A stretch of DNA of 37,934 nt from Amanita rubescens (Eukaryota; Basidiomycota; Agaricomycetes; Agaricales; Amanitaceae): positions 1-37,934 of the forward strand of contig WION01000515.1 of the NCBI GenBank assembly GCA_015039365.1, written 5' to 3'. The notes beneath the pieces are model-generated. The model was not told where the DNA came from, did no database searches, and was given only the letters and a program-made list of their open reading frames with translations. Positions 1 to 10,556 of the stretch are shown here, piece after piece. The first letter of the stretch is position 1. Each line of letters opens with the position of its first letter. A program made the position numbers and the translations under genes.

Positions 1-108
1 GAGCAATTCGCCCTGATTCGTTCTAGCGGAATTCTAGTACTAGTAGGGAGTGCCACGTGGTACGAGAGCAAGAGGAGGTCCAAGCGCCTTCTTCCTCCCA
101 GCAAACAG

Positions 109-1551
109 ATGCCGCGTCCTCGCCCCAAAGTGTACCACCATACCATTCCCCGCTTCATCCTCAAGTACTTCCAGAGTACCCCACCCCTGTGAGTGTTACT
201 TCAAAGCTATGCCAGGCACAAGGTGACAGCGCCTTTCCGTCTTCGTAATAGAACGAGGAAGCAAGTCGATCAACAGAAAAAGCGGACGGGCAAAGACCCT
301 CGAAAGCTTCGTGTGTTCAATCTCTCTACTGAGGTTCTAGATGAACTCTCGTTTGACGATGCCTATGGTGTCCACAACCTCTATCGAGACTACAAAAACA
401 TCGACGACATTGATGAAGTCGAGACCAAGCTTGGCCGGCGTCGAAAACCCGTCGGTTGAACTCATCCAGTTGATACACAAAGACGCAGCGAGTGGTCGGG
501 ATGTCGTCATCTCGCGGGAGAAGCTCGAACGTCTCCGCAAGTTCATCTTCATCATGTTCTTTCGAAAAGTCCCCATATCACACCACTTCTTCGACGTGAA
601 CCACCCCGATAACGCCGCCGCGCCGCAGTGGATTGAAGAGTTTGCCACTGAGGCTGCGGCGAAGCGTGGTGGAGGGTCCGCTACGGCTCTGGACATGTGG
701 CTGCATGCTTTGGCATACATCCTCGATACCCCGCACAACGATTTGATCAAACGGGGGTTAGAGTACGTGTTTGGTTCCGGCGGCCCTCGTGCGGATCCTA
801 CCAAAGACCCTTACGGAACGGTTGCAAACTCGTATGCGACGCTGGGAGGGTGTTATTACCTGCAGATTTGGCAGGCTGCACCCGGACACGAATTCGTCTT
901 GACGGATAATAACTTGGGGCTCTTCGAGGGCCTGGCAAACTTCTCTTCTGGTCTTTTCAGCCTTCCAGAAACGCTCCAACTAGGACTGCACCGATTGTTC
1001 GTTATCAGTCCCACGATGTTGTTTGTACTTCGCCTCCAGGAAAACATGATAAACATGATGGCAAGGGGCAGGCAGATTTTAATCAACAGTAACCTGGATA
1101 AGATTCCGAAGATCCCGCCGGTCGCTAAAACTGTTGGCGACCTCCCAATGGACGAAAATATCCATCAGTACAGAGCGGGCCCGGCCAAAAAGATGAATTC
1201 ACCTTCACGATCACCAAACTCACGCCGGAGCAGACGGACCAAGTTAACTTCGTGTTCCTTCGTGAGGTGAGAAAGAATGGCTTCCTATCATTCAAAGATA
1301 CGAAGCTGTGTGGAGAGCTACTTGCACGGTATTGGAAGGTTACTTATTTTGCTGACGTGGCGGAGCGACCGAAATTACAGCCGCTTTATTCCAAACTTGT
1401 TCCGAGGGAGACAAGGACGTCCAATCCCCCGTCAGTGCAAACCTCTTCGTCGGTCCCCGAGCCGTCTGTAAACAGGAGCACTCCCTCATCTTCGACGAAA
1501 TCCGATATCGCAGCTTCCTTGCCGGGTCTGAAAGGGCGACTAAGGTTCTGA
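109..1551 (+). pseudogene. DUF4238-family protein gene with two frameshifts
   Basis: DUF4238 proteins are found in fungi and bacteria and have no established function. The chosen ATG at 109 gives MPRPRPKVYHHTIPRFILKY, matching the usual HxIPRFxLK start of the family. A 63-nt GT-AG intron (189-251) restores the reading frame and removes an in-frame TGA. The next exon carries YGVHNLYRDY. Near 434 one extra base shifts the frame; the second frame (about 437-1189) carries the central body, including FVLTDNNLGLFEG and HRLFVISPTMLFVLRL. Near 1190, in an AAAAA run, one base is missing; the third segment (from 1192) carries TPEQTDQVNFVFLRE and LSFKDTKL, the expected C-terminus, and stops at 1549-1551. 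All parts are present and collinear, so this is either a young pseudogene or two sequence errors. Confident in the family, less sure that the gene is dead. Confidence 0.8.
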
Positions 1552-1812
1552 ATGTAGTGTGGGCAGGAACAGGCGGGGGGACGTTGGCCGGGAGTCAGCT
1601 CAGGGCGTAAAATTTGGAGTACGCGGAGCAGACTGTGGAGGCAGAGGCGTTTGGGTAGGTTTGGGTGGGAAATGTCCCGACACTGCACGAGTCGTAAATG
1701 TAGGGTCACGTTCCCGAAGTCGTTGCGGGGTAGCCTGACCTTCATGGTGTTTTTAATTCGTTGGGGAATATGAACCATATTGCGAGTCATCTGGGGACGA
1801 TGGGTTGTAGGC
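1552..1812 (-). pseudogene. SKN1/KRE6 GH16 gene relic
   Basis: Minus-strand DNA here matches a short internal piece of the SKN1 copies further right: the segment encoding LPGQRLSACSCP and the GTFPNQTYPNASAPAS region (compare 5815-6010). In this copy it is readable only in shifted frames (for example PNLPKRLCLHS and PGQRPPACSCP). At about 1741-1790 it jumps to the FSDEFNTPGRT region, so the intervening coding sequence has been deleted. It abuts the stop of the DUF4238 gene. No open frame, start or catalytic motif remains. Confidence 0.7.
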
Positions 1813-2246
1813 GACGGCAGGCAATGCGAGGGCAATCTTGTTGTCTGCGAGGCAGCAGATATGTCATGTAAACGGGTGTTTGGCGCGCTTAGTAGTTAGC
1901 CTGCTCATCGGGGGCGGCACTTGGTCGCTGCACCATGTGATAGACTTTCTAGCGAGCTCAGCGTTTTCACGGTGCGATGAGTCGAATACAGGGTGACATA
2001 GTGCGGTTAGGCCACTACTAGTATTGAGCTCTGCAGTACGCTCTTCGCGCTAAATGTAGCTTCAATGTGTTCATTGGTGAGCATGCTGGAAACAGAGTTC
2101 TTCCATGATGGGGATGGGCAACGCCTACAAGTAAGCCCGAGTTGACTGCTTGCAGAGATGATTAGATTTGATTATCTATGGGTAATTACAAGACACTACG
2201 TTCAAGTCCTTCAAAGAAAGGGATGTTGATGATGCAAAAAAAAACA
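1813..2246. other. Intergenic, no gene seen
   Basis: No open frame with recognisable content was found on either strand. An A-rich run at about 2235-2244 lies just past the stop codon of the minus-strand Crinkler/kinase-like pseudogene and probably belongs to its 3' end. Confidence 0.4.
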
Positions 2247-4467
2247 TTACGCGAACAGAAACGATATCATTTCAATGTCATGCTGTTTAGTGATGAGCCC
2301 GCCACCCTCCACACCATCCGGGCGTCCTCATAGTTATCTTGTTGACTTCAGCTGGGTACTTGGCTTCTCCAATAGGCCCGGCCCAATCGAAGTCGATTAG
2401 GTGAATCTTCACATCATCAGATGTAAGCGACTTATAGTCGATAAGAATATTGGCTTCTCGAATGTCCCCGTGAACAAACCCTTCTTGATGTAGCATTCGC
2501 ACCATGCTCGTCACTTTATGTCGCACCTTCTCCTTGTCAGCGTCGGAGAGCTGTAGACCAAAGAGTACTCGGTACTTTGATTTGTCCATGATGACCGCAA
2601 TCCAATCCGCAGATATTCGAACGCATCGCCGAAGCCTCGGCGCTAAATTGTGGGATGACAGACAGTTATGCGCGTCCTCCGAATACCACGGTGTGAACTT
2701 GACAACGAATTCTTCGGAGTCAGGCTGGTTGACAATGGCGGCGGAGAAGATAAGCTTTTCGTCGTGGAGCCGTTCATTGTACATGAAATTTATTTCCTGC
2801 CCGTTGTCTTCGTAAGATGTCAAGAACGGATATCCGCGAGCTTTCTGAAGGTCACGATCGTACCTCTCTGGTGGGGAATTCACGTTGGCCTCGGCTCGAT
2901 TGAATTGTAATGTGCTTCAATACTGTTAACGGCAATCATGAGTGCATCGAAGGAGGCTGCGATGGCGCATCTGGCTTTCGTTTCCCTCCAATGGGTCGAC
3001 AGATCGAAGAGAGGCGTGAGAGGTTCGACCCTTACGCGCTTCCCGTCCCATACAGCGCCGTAAAATCCCAAATACGGACCTGCATATACCTTGAACAAGT
3101 GAACGGGCGATAAATGAGCAGACGTACCCATATCTACCATGAGAATGCTCGGAAAACGTGTGTTGAAGTTGTAAAAGCGACGGTGATCCTCATGGGTTTT
3201 GCTCAGAAAGTTTGCATAGTATAGGATGGCCTGGTTGAGAACATTTCCGTGCTCCTTCTTGCATTCTCGGATAGCTGCCGGCATGACGATGATGGCAAGG
3301 TTTCCATCGGTCGTGAATTCGGTACCCGGGACTTTCTGCTCGCGGAACTGGAGACCCGTGTGTTGCGCGATTACGGACTGAATTGCCGTCCTCCGGGAGA
3401 GCTCCAGACCGTGCCATTCGCAGGCGACAGGGACGAGTTTACTGAGGCAAATGAGTGCTCGCTCCGAAGGTGCCTTTTCACACCTATCTTTGAAGATCGC
3501 AAAGGCTTCATGAAGTAGTACGAGAGGAATCGTAAAGGGTTCGAACGGACGATTGAAGGCAATGCCATGCTCTGGTCCCGTGATTTTTTGGAATTCGGAA
3601 GAAACAGCTAGGAGCGACGGCGCTTCCGCAATTTCCATCCTCAGACGCTTGAGTTGTGATGGCGGATCGTCATTTTCGTCATGTTTGCGCTTGTCCTGCC
3701 GGATATCTACGATGGTGAATCACTTGCGTATAGCAGGATTGAAAGAGAGTACATACTGGGGAACTGTACCAGCAGCATCTCATCCGGTGGCACCTTGAGT
3801 TTCAACACGGCACTCGTTTCACAGAGCCTCTCGGCATGCCGTTTGTCAGAAAGGTCGAAGGTACGGACTCGTGCCTCAAATGCTTGGTCGTCTTCTCCCA
3901 TTCCTCGTACCTTCAAACCAAAGCATCTCCACACTGCGGGGTCGGTGAGGCCAATTTCAATACGGGCTTTCTCTAAGACCATCTCCTTCACGTTCAATAC
4001 ATTGGTCCCAGGAGATATGGTGACAGAGACGAAGCGAACAGGCTTCTGATCATGATCGACGAAGAGGCACCAGAGAGGACCTGACATGAGGTAAATCACG
4101 TGAATATAGCAAGGGTAAATGGGGGTACATACTGGGCAATTGTACTAGTAGCCTCTCATCCTCCTTCAAACCGAGGCTCAACACCTTTAAAGTTGGACGA
4201 GGCATACGGGCAATCTGCTTGTTGGAAAGGTCGAGCCTGAGGAGGGTTTCTTTGAGTTCTTCTAGATCGACATCGTCGGACGCCTCCAGGGCAGCACATT
4301 TCCACACCTCGAGCGTGTGGATGTGGACGTCGCCAATGGATCGTTGGTTCCATCCCCTTGAGCAGCTGCTTCAGTTCGAGGATAGTCGTTTGAGGAGATA
4401 TAGGCACAATGATCTCGCAAAGATATTCCTTCATATGATCGATAACGAGGCACCCGACGGATGACAT
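2247..4467 (-). pseudogene. Tandem Crinkler-like N-domains plus kinase-like domain, frameshifted
   Basis: Read on the minus strand from the ATG at 4467. Exon 1 holds a ubiquitin-like Crinkler-type N-domain (MSSVGCLVIDH..., later LEVWKCAAL, LLVQLP). An intron at 4081-4132 leads in frame to a second copy of the same domain (PLWCLFVDHDQ..., VWRCFGLKV, LLVQFP). An intron at 3707-3756 leads to a long middle region with a basic/acidic start (DIRQDKRKHDEND), then a kinase-like C-terminus with VHGDIREANILID and IHLIDFDWAG, closing with GGGLITKQHD and a stop at 2247-2249. Three frameshifts are needed: about 4335-4350 inside N-domain 1, about 2884 before the kinase-like part, and about 2320 near the C-terminus. 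Crinkler-like/kinase-like fusions are known in Agaricomycetes, where their role is unclear. The doubled N-domain is unusual. Family assignment is from motif recognition only. Confidence 0.68.
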
Positions 4468-4844
4468 GATGGTGTTGAATGGCGGAGCCGTTTGTGATGC
4501 TTTGTTTGTGTAGGTGCCCGAAAAAGGAAGACGAGTCGGCGCACGTACTATTGCGAGAAGGATGTTTCGAGGCAAGCTGCGGTAGGCCCTTCAGACGAGG
4601 ACCCGCTGATTTCTGGTACGGCGGACGAGATGAAGCAATTGACACCACGTCCCATGAATATGGAAGGGCGACCTGCAGGCACACTTTCCACCAGTCGTGC
4701 CTGGTGAGCACGGAGAGAGTTGCGCTGAGACCAGTTGTACATATAGGTCTTGTTCGATTGGAAGAGTGTTGAAGAAGGATTGGGGTAGAATAGGATGCAT
4801 TTCTCTCCCGTCCCCCCGAGGCCCTGCCATATTCCATGCACACA
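4468..4844. other. Upstream region of the Crinkler-like gene, no gene seen
   Basis: This lies between the start of the minus-strand Crinkler-like gene and the repeated 3' flank that begins at about 4845. Short open frames exist on both strands but none shows a recognisable domain or splice pattern. Confidence 0.35.
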
Positions 4845-4965
4845 ATCATGCTCCTTTTTCACCTACATCCGTAATATTACACCACCCTACTCCAAGTACT
4901 CTACCATAAAACGACTGAATAAAGAAAGAAAGAGAAAAAGCGAGCGCAGTCTGAACAGGCAATGT
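4845..4965 (+). repeat. Repeated kinase-array 3' flank, copy 1
   Basis: Pyrimidine-rich DNA followed by GACTGAATAAAGAAAG and AGCGAGCGCAGTCTGAAC. The same block follows the kinase arrays at 12.1, 16.2 and 23.8 kb. No kinase array precedes this copy, so it marks the left end of the duplicated unit after loss of its kinase part. It contains an AATAAA polyadenylation-type signal on the plus strand. Confidence 0.65.
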
Positions 4966-5000
4966 GTGCAATGTTCTCAAATTTTGAAAAAGAAAAAAGC

Positions 5001-7133
5001 CTAGCAACCCCCATTGTAAGCGCTATTCGTCGGTATCGGCCACCGCCACGTCGTCAAATTGGAGTCTGCCGCGTCTCATCAGCGCCCCTCCTCAAAAAGA
5101 TACGTAACTGTACTCACTCGTATACGCGTCGATATGATTATCAATATACTTCATCGTCGGATACCCAGCCGGATCACAACCGACATTCGTACTCTCCCTT
5201 CTCTGATACACCCTCACATAATCGAACCTCAGTTCAGCCGGAAAGATCATCGTTGTTAGGTCGATGGTTTGCCAATTCGGCGATATGCCTAGGTTGAGCA
5301 CGATGGACATAGGTTCTTCCGGTATAAGTCGTTGGCCGACCCCAGTTCCGTTTGTACCGGTGTCGGGGCCTACAGCGCTCGCTCCCAGTCTGTAAGTCGG
5401 GGAACCGTCGACTTGCCAGGTGATGAAGTTGTTAGGTCTGTTGGATGGGTCGGCCCAATACTCGAAGCCTAACGGGCGGTCGGTCAGTAATCAAATGAAA
5501 CACACCCGCACACGCACCCATGGTATGAAACACCGCACCACTCCCTTGAAACATATCACTTGGTACCTCCGCCAAACTCGATACAGTCTGCTGCACCGCG
5601 CAGCCTTTATACGTATTCGGCCTCGTCTTGCTCGAATTATAAATAACAAACTCGTCCTGCGTATCGTTCAAATAAACATAATCGTGCGTGAATGGTGCGA
5701 GTTGCGCGCTTTGAGAAGCGACTTGACCCGTCGGGTTGACTTTGTCTTTTTCAATTTCAAAAATATCGATTTCCGGTGCGCCTCGGCCTCTGGAGGGGGA
5801 TGGACCTGGGTGGTCAGAGTTGGGGCAGGAACAGGCGGAGAGACGTTGGCCTGGGAGCCAGCTTAGGGCGTAGTTGTATTCGGAATTGGAGTATGCGGAG
5901 CAGAGGGCTGAAGCGGGCGCAGAGGCGTTTGGGTAAGTTTGGTTGGGAAACGTCCCGACGTCGCACGAATCGTAGGTGTACGGCCACGTTCCCGAAGTGG
6001 TGGCAGGGTAGCCTGGCCTTGCCAGATTTCCCATCGTCCACGCCCCGGGCCAGTATCCCTGCGTGTTTTCGTCTGGGCCAGGGAAGGAAGCTGATACTTC
6101 GATGTACCCGCTCGAAAAGCAGAATTTATTCCATGATTGAAGCATACCGGAGCGGTAGGTTAGGTTGTGGTTGTCTGTGGCGGTAAATGGGGCGGTGGAG
6201 TTGGGGGTAAGGTTAGCTTGGAGAGTGTCGGCAGAGTCCATGGTGATGACGAGGTACCCGTCCCGCGTGGTGATTTGGACAGGATCGTACCATTCTAAAT
6301 CGCCCGCCGCACCGTACCAGAGGTTGACGGCTTCCCAGTAGGGGTCGTCGCCTGGGTAAAACGTCCGACCGGGATTTTCGAATTCGTCAGAAAAGACAAG
6401 TTCGTACTCTTCGCCGTCGAAACCTGTTCGCGTTTTTGCAGAGTCGGGTGTTGCGGTGTCTATTATGCCTGGGAGTTGAATTCTGGAGAGGATGAGAAAG
6501 GGAGAAGACGAAGATAGAAAGAGGTTCTCACAGTGGTGATTGGCCCGTGAGATGAAAAACGGTGAGAAGGTCTTAGTATTAGAGGAGAATGGGAGCCGTA
6601 CTGGTTGCGTTGATGCGGATGTTGCTTGCTTCTACGGTGTACTTGGATAGTTGAGTTTACCAGGTATACACGGGGTAGAAGATGAAAAGAGTGATGAGGC
6701 CAAGGATGATAAGGATCAAGAGGCCGACGTTGAGGATGCCTCTCCATGGCATGCCATTGGGGTCGGCTTTGAAGTAGACGTCAGAGCGAGGATCGTGGAA
6801 GAGGTCTTCGTCGTCTGGGGGATCGAGTTGGTCGTTGGTGGGATCGTACTCGTACGATACGAGGCCGTGGGGAGAACCCTTGAGGATGGTGGAGGGATAC
6901 TTTGAGTCCGACATGAAGGATATGTAGGAGTCGCCCGAGGTGGAGACGAGGGGGTTGCGGGTGGAGGTGAACATTGGGGGAAGCCGCGCTGTCTTGTCGT
7001 TGGCGAGGCGATAGAGGATCATTGAGTCGCGTGAAGAGTGCCTGCGGCGTGAAGAGTGCTGTGGAGATATGGGGTTGAACGAACGAGAAGACGTGCTGGA
7101 GCGGAGGGCATAGTCGTCGAGGAAGTACGTCAT
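5001..7133 (-). pseudogene. SKN1/KRE6-like GH16 protein, copy A (nonsense plus frameshift)
   Basis: A near-complete copy of the beta-1,6-glucan synthesis-associated SKN1/KRE6 family: a cytosolic N-terminus starting MTYFLDDYALRS (ATG at 7133), a transmembrane helix ILNVGLLILIILGLITLF, then a luminal GH16 domain with the catalytic motif APEIDIFEIE intact and a C-terminus ending in GGC plus TAG at 5001-5003. Two lesions distinguish it from the intact copy at 24.1 kb. The tyrosine codon after VYTW is TAA (6657-6659), a stop just after the membrane segment. A one-base insertion near 5479 turns TDRPRLGFEYW into TDRPPVRLRV. The last intron and the microexon (here 13 nt) are still recognisable. If expressed, the protein would be an N-terminal membrane stub. 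Confidence 0.85.
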
Positions 7134-7137
7134 GAGC

Positions 7138-7255
7138 CACACGTGGCAAATGAAACTGGAATAATAGCTTCCTGGGAATTCAACCCGATCGTTCCGCCCT
7201 GCTGCCCCTGCCTCAGTAGCCCCCTGCAACGGTGGACGATTATTATTGGCATCAC
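7138..7255 (+). pseudogene. Stub of the 5' end of the polyQ membrane-protein gene
   Basis: This strip aligns with 26268-26395, the upstream edge and first codons of the intact polyQ gene. Shared landmarks are CACGTGGCAA, CGATCGTTCCGCC, TGCCCCTGCCTCAG and GATTATTATTGGC. The start codon region and glutamine codons are altered (CTCAGTAG in place of CTCAGCAA). It sits head-to-head with SKN1 copy A exactly as the intact gene sits beside SKN1 copy E, so it was carried along in the duplication. Confidence 0.8.
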
Positions 7256-7261
7256 TTTCCA

Positions 7262-7520
7262 GGTACGTATCATGGCCAGATATCCCGGTCTAGTGAGATT
7301 TTCCATCATCCGCGCGCCTGTCCAGACCCTTGGATGACCTCGCCTGGAATTGTGCATGAAGCAGAAACTTAGACTATCTCGAAAATTGGGAAGGGTCTGG
7401 ATCGCCCGTCGCGCCAGATTAGAGGTTGTGAGCTTCCCAGTAAAGGTCACCGCCTAAACAGAATGTCCGTCCTGGTGTTTTGAATTCTTTGGAGAATACG
7501 AATCATATTGTGAGTAATGA
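7262..7520 (-). pseudogene. SKN1/KRE6 relic next to the polyQ stub
   Basis: Minus-strand reading gives degenerate pieces of the SKN1 luminal domain: a match to the MGNLARPGYPA region, then, after a deletion, YWEAHNL followed by a stop, SGATGD, and FSKEFKTPGRTF. These correspond to YWEAVNLWYGATGD and FSDEFNTPGRTF in the intact copy. No usable frame remains. Confidence 0.65.
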
Positions 7521-7611
7521 GTAGACGCGATTGGGATTGGGAGAGGTGGCTACGTCGAGGTTGAAGCCTTGGGAAGTGTGTGCATGCAAGTTTGTAGAGG
7601 CTGGCCCCCTG

Positions 7612-8790
7612 ACAACCTCCATTGTAAGCGCTATTCGTCGGTATCGGCTGCCACGTCATCAAATACGGATCTGTGAGCCTCGTCGTCCCTCTACCATTTT
7701 GGCGCAAAACCCAACACTCACTCGTAAACGCCTTGATATGATTATTAATATCCTCCATCGTCGGATACGCAGCCGGGCCACCCCCACATTCGTCCTCCGA
7801 TCCTCGCATAATCGAACCTCAACTCCGCCGGAAAGATTCAAATCAATCGTCTGCCAATCCGCGGTTGAGCATGATCGATACGGGTTCTTCCGGGATCAGG
7901 CATTGCCTGACTTGAGTCCCGTTGGTGGCAGTATTGGGGGCTACGGCGCTCGCTCCGAAGCGGGGATCCGTCGACTTGCCAGGTGATGGATCCGTTTCGT
8001 TCGTTAGATGGGTCAGCCCACTAAGGCGGCAGGCAGGGGCACAATCACAAAACTCAGAGAGAGGGGAGGTAGAGAGAGATAAGAAACGCGCACCCGTGGT
8101 GTTTGAAACCCCGTTCCACCCCCTTGAAACATATCACTAGGGACACACGCCCTGACACACACCGCACTCCAGGCTCTACATACGTATTCGGCCTCATCTC
8201 GCTCGAATTATAAATCATCCTCTGAATCGTTCAAATACACGTAATCGTGCGTGAACAACGCGAATTGCGCCCTCTGAGGAGCGACTTGGCCTGTGGGGTT
8301 AACCTTGTCCTTCTGGTCTCAAAGATATCGATTTCTGGTGTGCTTCGGCAGGAGGGGAGGAATCTGGTCGGGACCGGGCCAAGAGAGACCATGACCAGGT
8401 AACTATCGTTCACTCGCTGGGTATCCCTGAGTGTTTTAGTTCTGACCGGGGAAAGAAGCTGACACCTGCTCGAAAAGCATAATCTGTTTCAAGATTGGGG
8501 CATGCCCGAGCGGTAGGTGTCGTTGTCGTTGTCGCCGATAGTAAACGTGGTGACTGAGGAATTGTATGTAAGGTTTGATTGGAGGTGTTTGGTGGTGATG
8601 AGGTACCCGTCGCGGGTGGTGATTTGAGAGTGGTCGTGCCATCCTAGATCTCCTGTGGCGCCGGTTGATGACTTCCCGGTGGGGATCGATTACATCTGAG
8701 AGTTGGATTTCGTAAGTGGAGAGTAACAGGGGGCAGTAGGTGATAGAAAACGTAGCGGTGATTGGCTGGCACCACCACGGGACTCCGTTG
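7612..8790 (-). pseudogene. SKN1/KRE6 copy B, heavily degenerate
   Basis: Collinear pieces of a SKN1 gene on the minus strand: the final exon (AYNGGC, with the stop changed to a CAG codon), a region matching SNERNGSITWQVD, the DYVYLNDSE region, the catalytic neighbourhood reading PEIDIFET, and the TTRDGYLI region. The microexon landmark CCAATCACC survives at about 8755-8770. Numerous indels and internal deletions break the frame. It lies immediately upstream of kinase array I and most resembles the relic at 18.8-19.2 kb. Confidence 0.75.
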
Positions 8791-8924
8791 CGAGTAGAGG
8801 CACATGATGTTGGCGGGAGAAAGGGACAGTTTCATGTTCAAGTGAGCGGATGCAACCCACACCGCATGTCCACGTTCATCGCGGTAGCGGTAGCGTGACG
8901 GAATGGCGTCGACATGACAGTTTG

Positions 8925-9065
8925 CGTAGGGTTACCCAACGCTAGGGTTAGGTTTACCGCGACCTGAAAGTTGATGGCAGTGACGAGCTCCCGTCCAGCC
9001 TCAATGGGACAGCTGGCCTTTTTTATCCGCCATTCACACGGTTAAGCGCTGAAGACGTCCTTAGC
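8925..9065 (+). repeat. Shared 5' region of kinase array I
   Basis: It carries CTAGGGTTAGGTTTACC and a stretch reading LNGTAGLFYPPFTRLSAEDVL in frame with the following ATG. The same stretch occurs ahead of array III (19.23-19.36 kb) and, altered, ahead of array II (13.67-13.79 kb). It may be 5' coding sequence with an unrecognised start or a shared leader/promoter. The conserved frame in arrays I and III favours coding. Confidence 0.5.
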
Positions 9066-10500
9066 ATGGACCATGGTCCCGGTGCAAGTGGCGACGACAC
9101 CCTCTCGTCGCTACTTTCTATGCTCAATCAGAAGGAGGTGCGTCATTGCAAAATGCGGAACGCACTCTGACGAAGGGCGCAGCCTGGATCTTCCATCGCG
9201 TCTGTCGTAAACCCAACGACCATCGATCTTCTATGCAATCTTTTATACCCCGAAGACTACATCAGCGTTGCTACACGACTTAGCGAAATCTCAGACGTCG
9301 TAAATTTACTGGATTTTATTCTTCATCTGCTTCGCGATCGTCGCTTAACAACTCCGGATGCAACTATTGACTTCAACCGACGGGCAAGACGGTTAATGTT
9401 CAAAATCATTTCTTACGAAACCCGTGATACCACGATCCTTGATCGTGACTGAAGTCAACGTACCGGCTACGCGTGATTACATTGCTGGTGGTGCATATGG
9501 GGGCGTTTTCAAGGGCGAATTACGCGGGGAGCTCGTTGCGCTGAAAGTATTGTATAGAACCGGTGACAATGCTGTAAGCTTTTCCTGCACTTGTTTCGTT
9601 TTATCGTTGACTTTTGTTGTAATAGGCGTTCTGTCGAGAGGCATTGATGTGGGCAATGCTCAAGCATGAGTTTGTACTGTCATTCCTAGGGAATCTATAA
9701 ACAACAAGAATCGGAAATGTTCCTCGTCTCGCCCTATATGAAGAATGGTACGCTGGCCCAATGGCGGAAGAACGCGAAACCATCCGTTACCGAGATATGG
9801 GAACGTGTAAGACCCTCTTTCTTCTGCTCTTCGTTGATACTCACACCCAACGAAGATACTGGAAGTCGCCCAAGGGATGGAATACATTCACTCGGAAGGG
9901 ATTGTTCATGGTGACCTGCGAGGGGTATTCCAACTGAAGCACGATATTTTGGGGTGTTGATGCCTTTTTCTCAGGACAACGTCCTCTTGGACGCCAATCT
10001 TCACGTTCAAATTGCCGATTTCGGATTAACCCGACTTCTAGACGCTACGAATACCCAATCAGGAGCAAAACATCTCAACTTTTCGGCGCCAGAATTATTC
10101 GGTTGCCTTGAGGACGCCGACGACCCCTCGGCTGTTGAGCCAGCCAGAACGCAGATGTCAGATGTCTACGCATTTGGATGTCTTTATTACGAAGTACGTC
10201 ATAAAAACATGCTCAGATGATCCTTGCTGATTTGGCCAGATCTACTATGACAGTATACCTTTTGCTGGTAGGCCAGAAGCGCAGATCATGGCCCTTATCA
10301 TTCGAGATAAACGTCCGGATCGACTAGAAGAGCCACCTTTGAGTGATGAGGCCTGGGAGGTGAATCAGCGGTGCTGGGCGAGGGAACCATGGAAACGACC
10401 GAGAATGAAAGATGTCGTTGAAAGCCTGATTGCCATATCTCATTCAATGCCCCTCTCTCGATCCCCAGTGACATTAACATCCGGCACTACTAGTATCCCG
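9066..10500 (+). pseudogene. Kinase array I, module 1 (TKL-type kinase, frameshifted)
   Basis: The first in-frame ATG gives MDHGPGASGDDTLSSLLSML. An intron then leads to a helical N-domain (PGSSIASVVN, LLYPEDYISVATRLSE, NRRARRLMFKIIS). The kinase core has the glycine loop AGGAYGGVFKG, the VALKVL lysine, HGDLRG-DNVLLD, IADFGLTRLL, SAPELFG and SDVYAFGCLYYE, and ends with the subdomain XI segment RPRMKDVVESL. Catalytic residues are all present. Disabling changes are an extra base near 9414 in the N-domain and indels near 9692-9715 (TTCCTAGGGAATC, then CAAGAATCGGAA). The last exon ends at 10500, where a 56-nt intron (10501-10556) joins it in phase 0 to module 2. Confidence 0.82.
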
Positions 10501-10556
10501 GTACGCAGAGCGAAATTTTTATTGAGAATACTTTACTAATGTTCTCCAATCCATAG

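Noticed and set aside
4479..4772. Open frame with CRHTFHQSC suggesting a RING-like piece
   Set aside because: There are too few spaced cysteines and histidines for a RING, no splice support, and it lies in the upstream region of a minus-strand gene.
7447..7809. Short minus-strand open frame spanning two SKN1 relics
   Set aside because: It reads the relics out of their original frame and has no family-consistent content.
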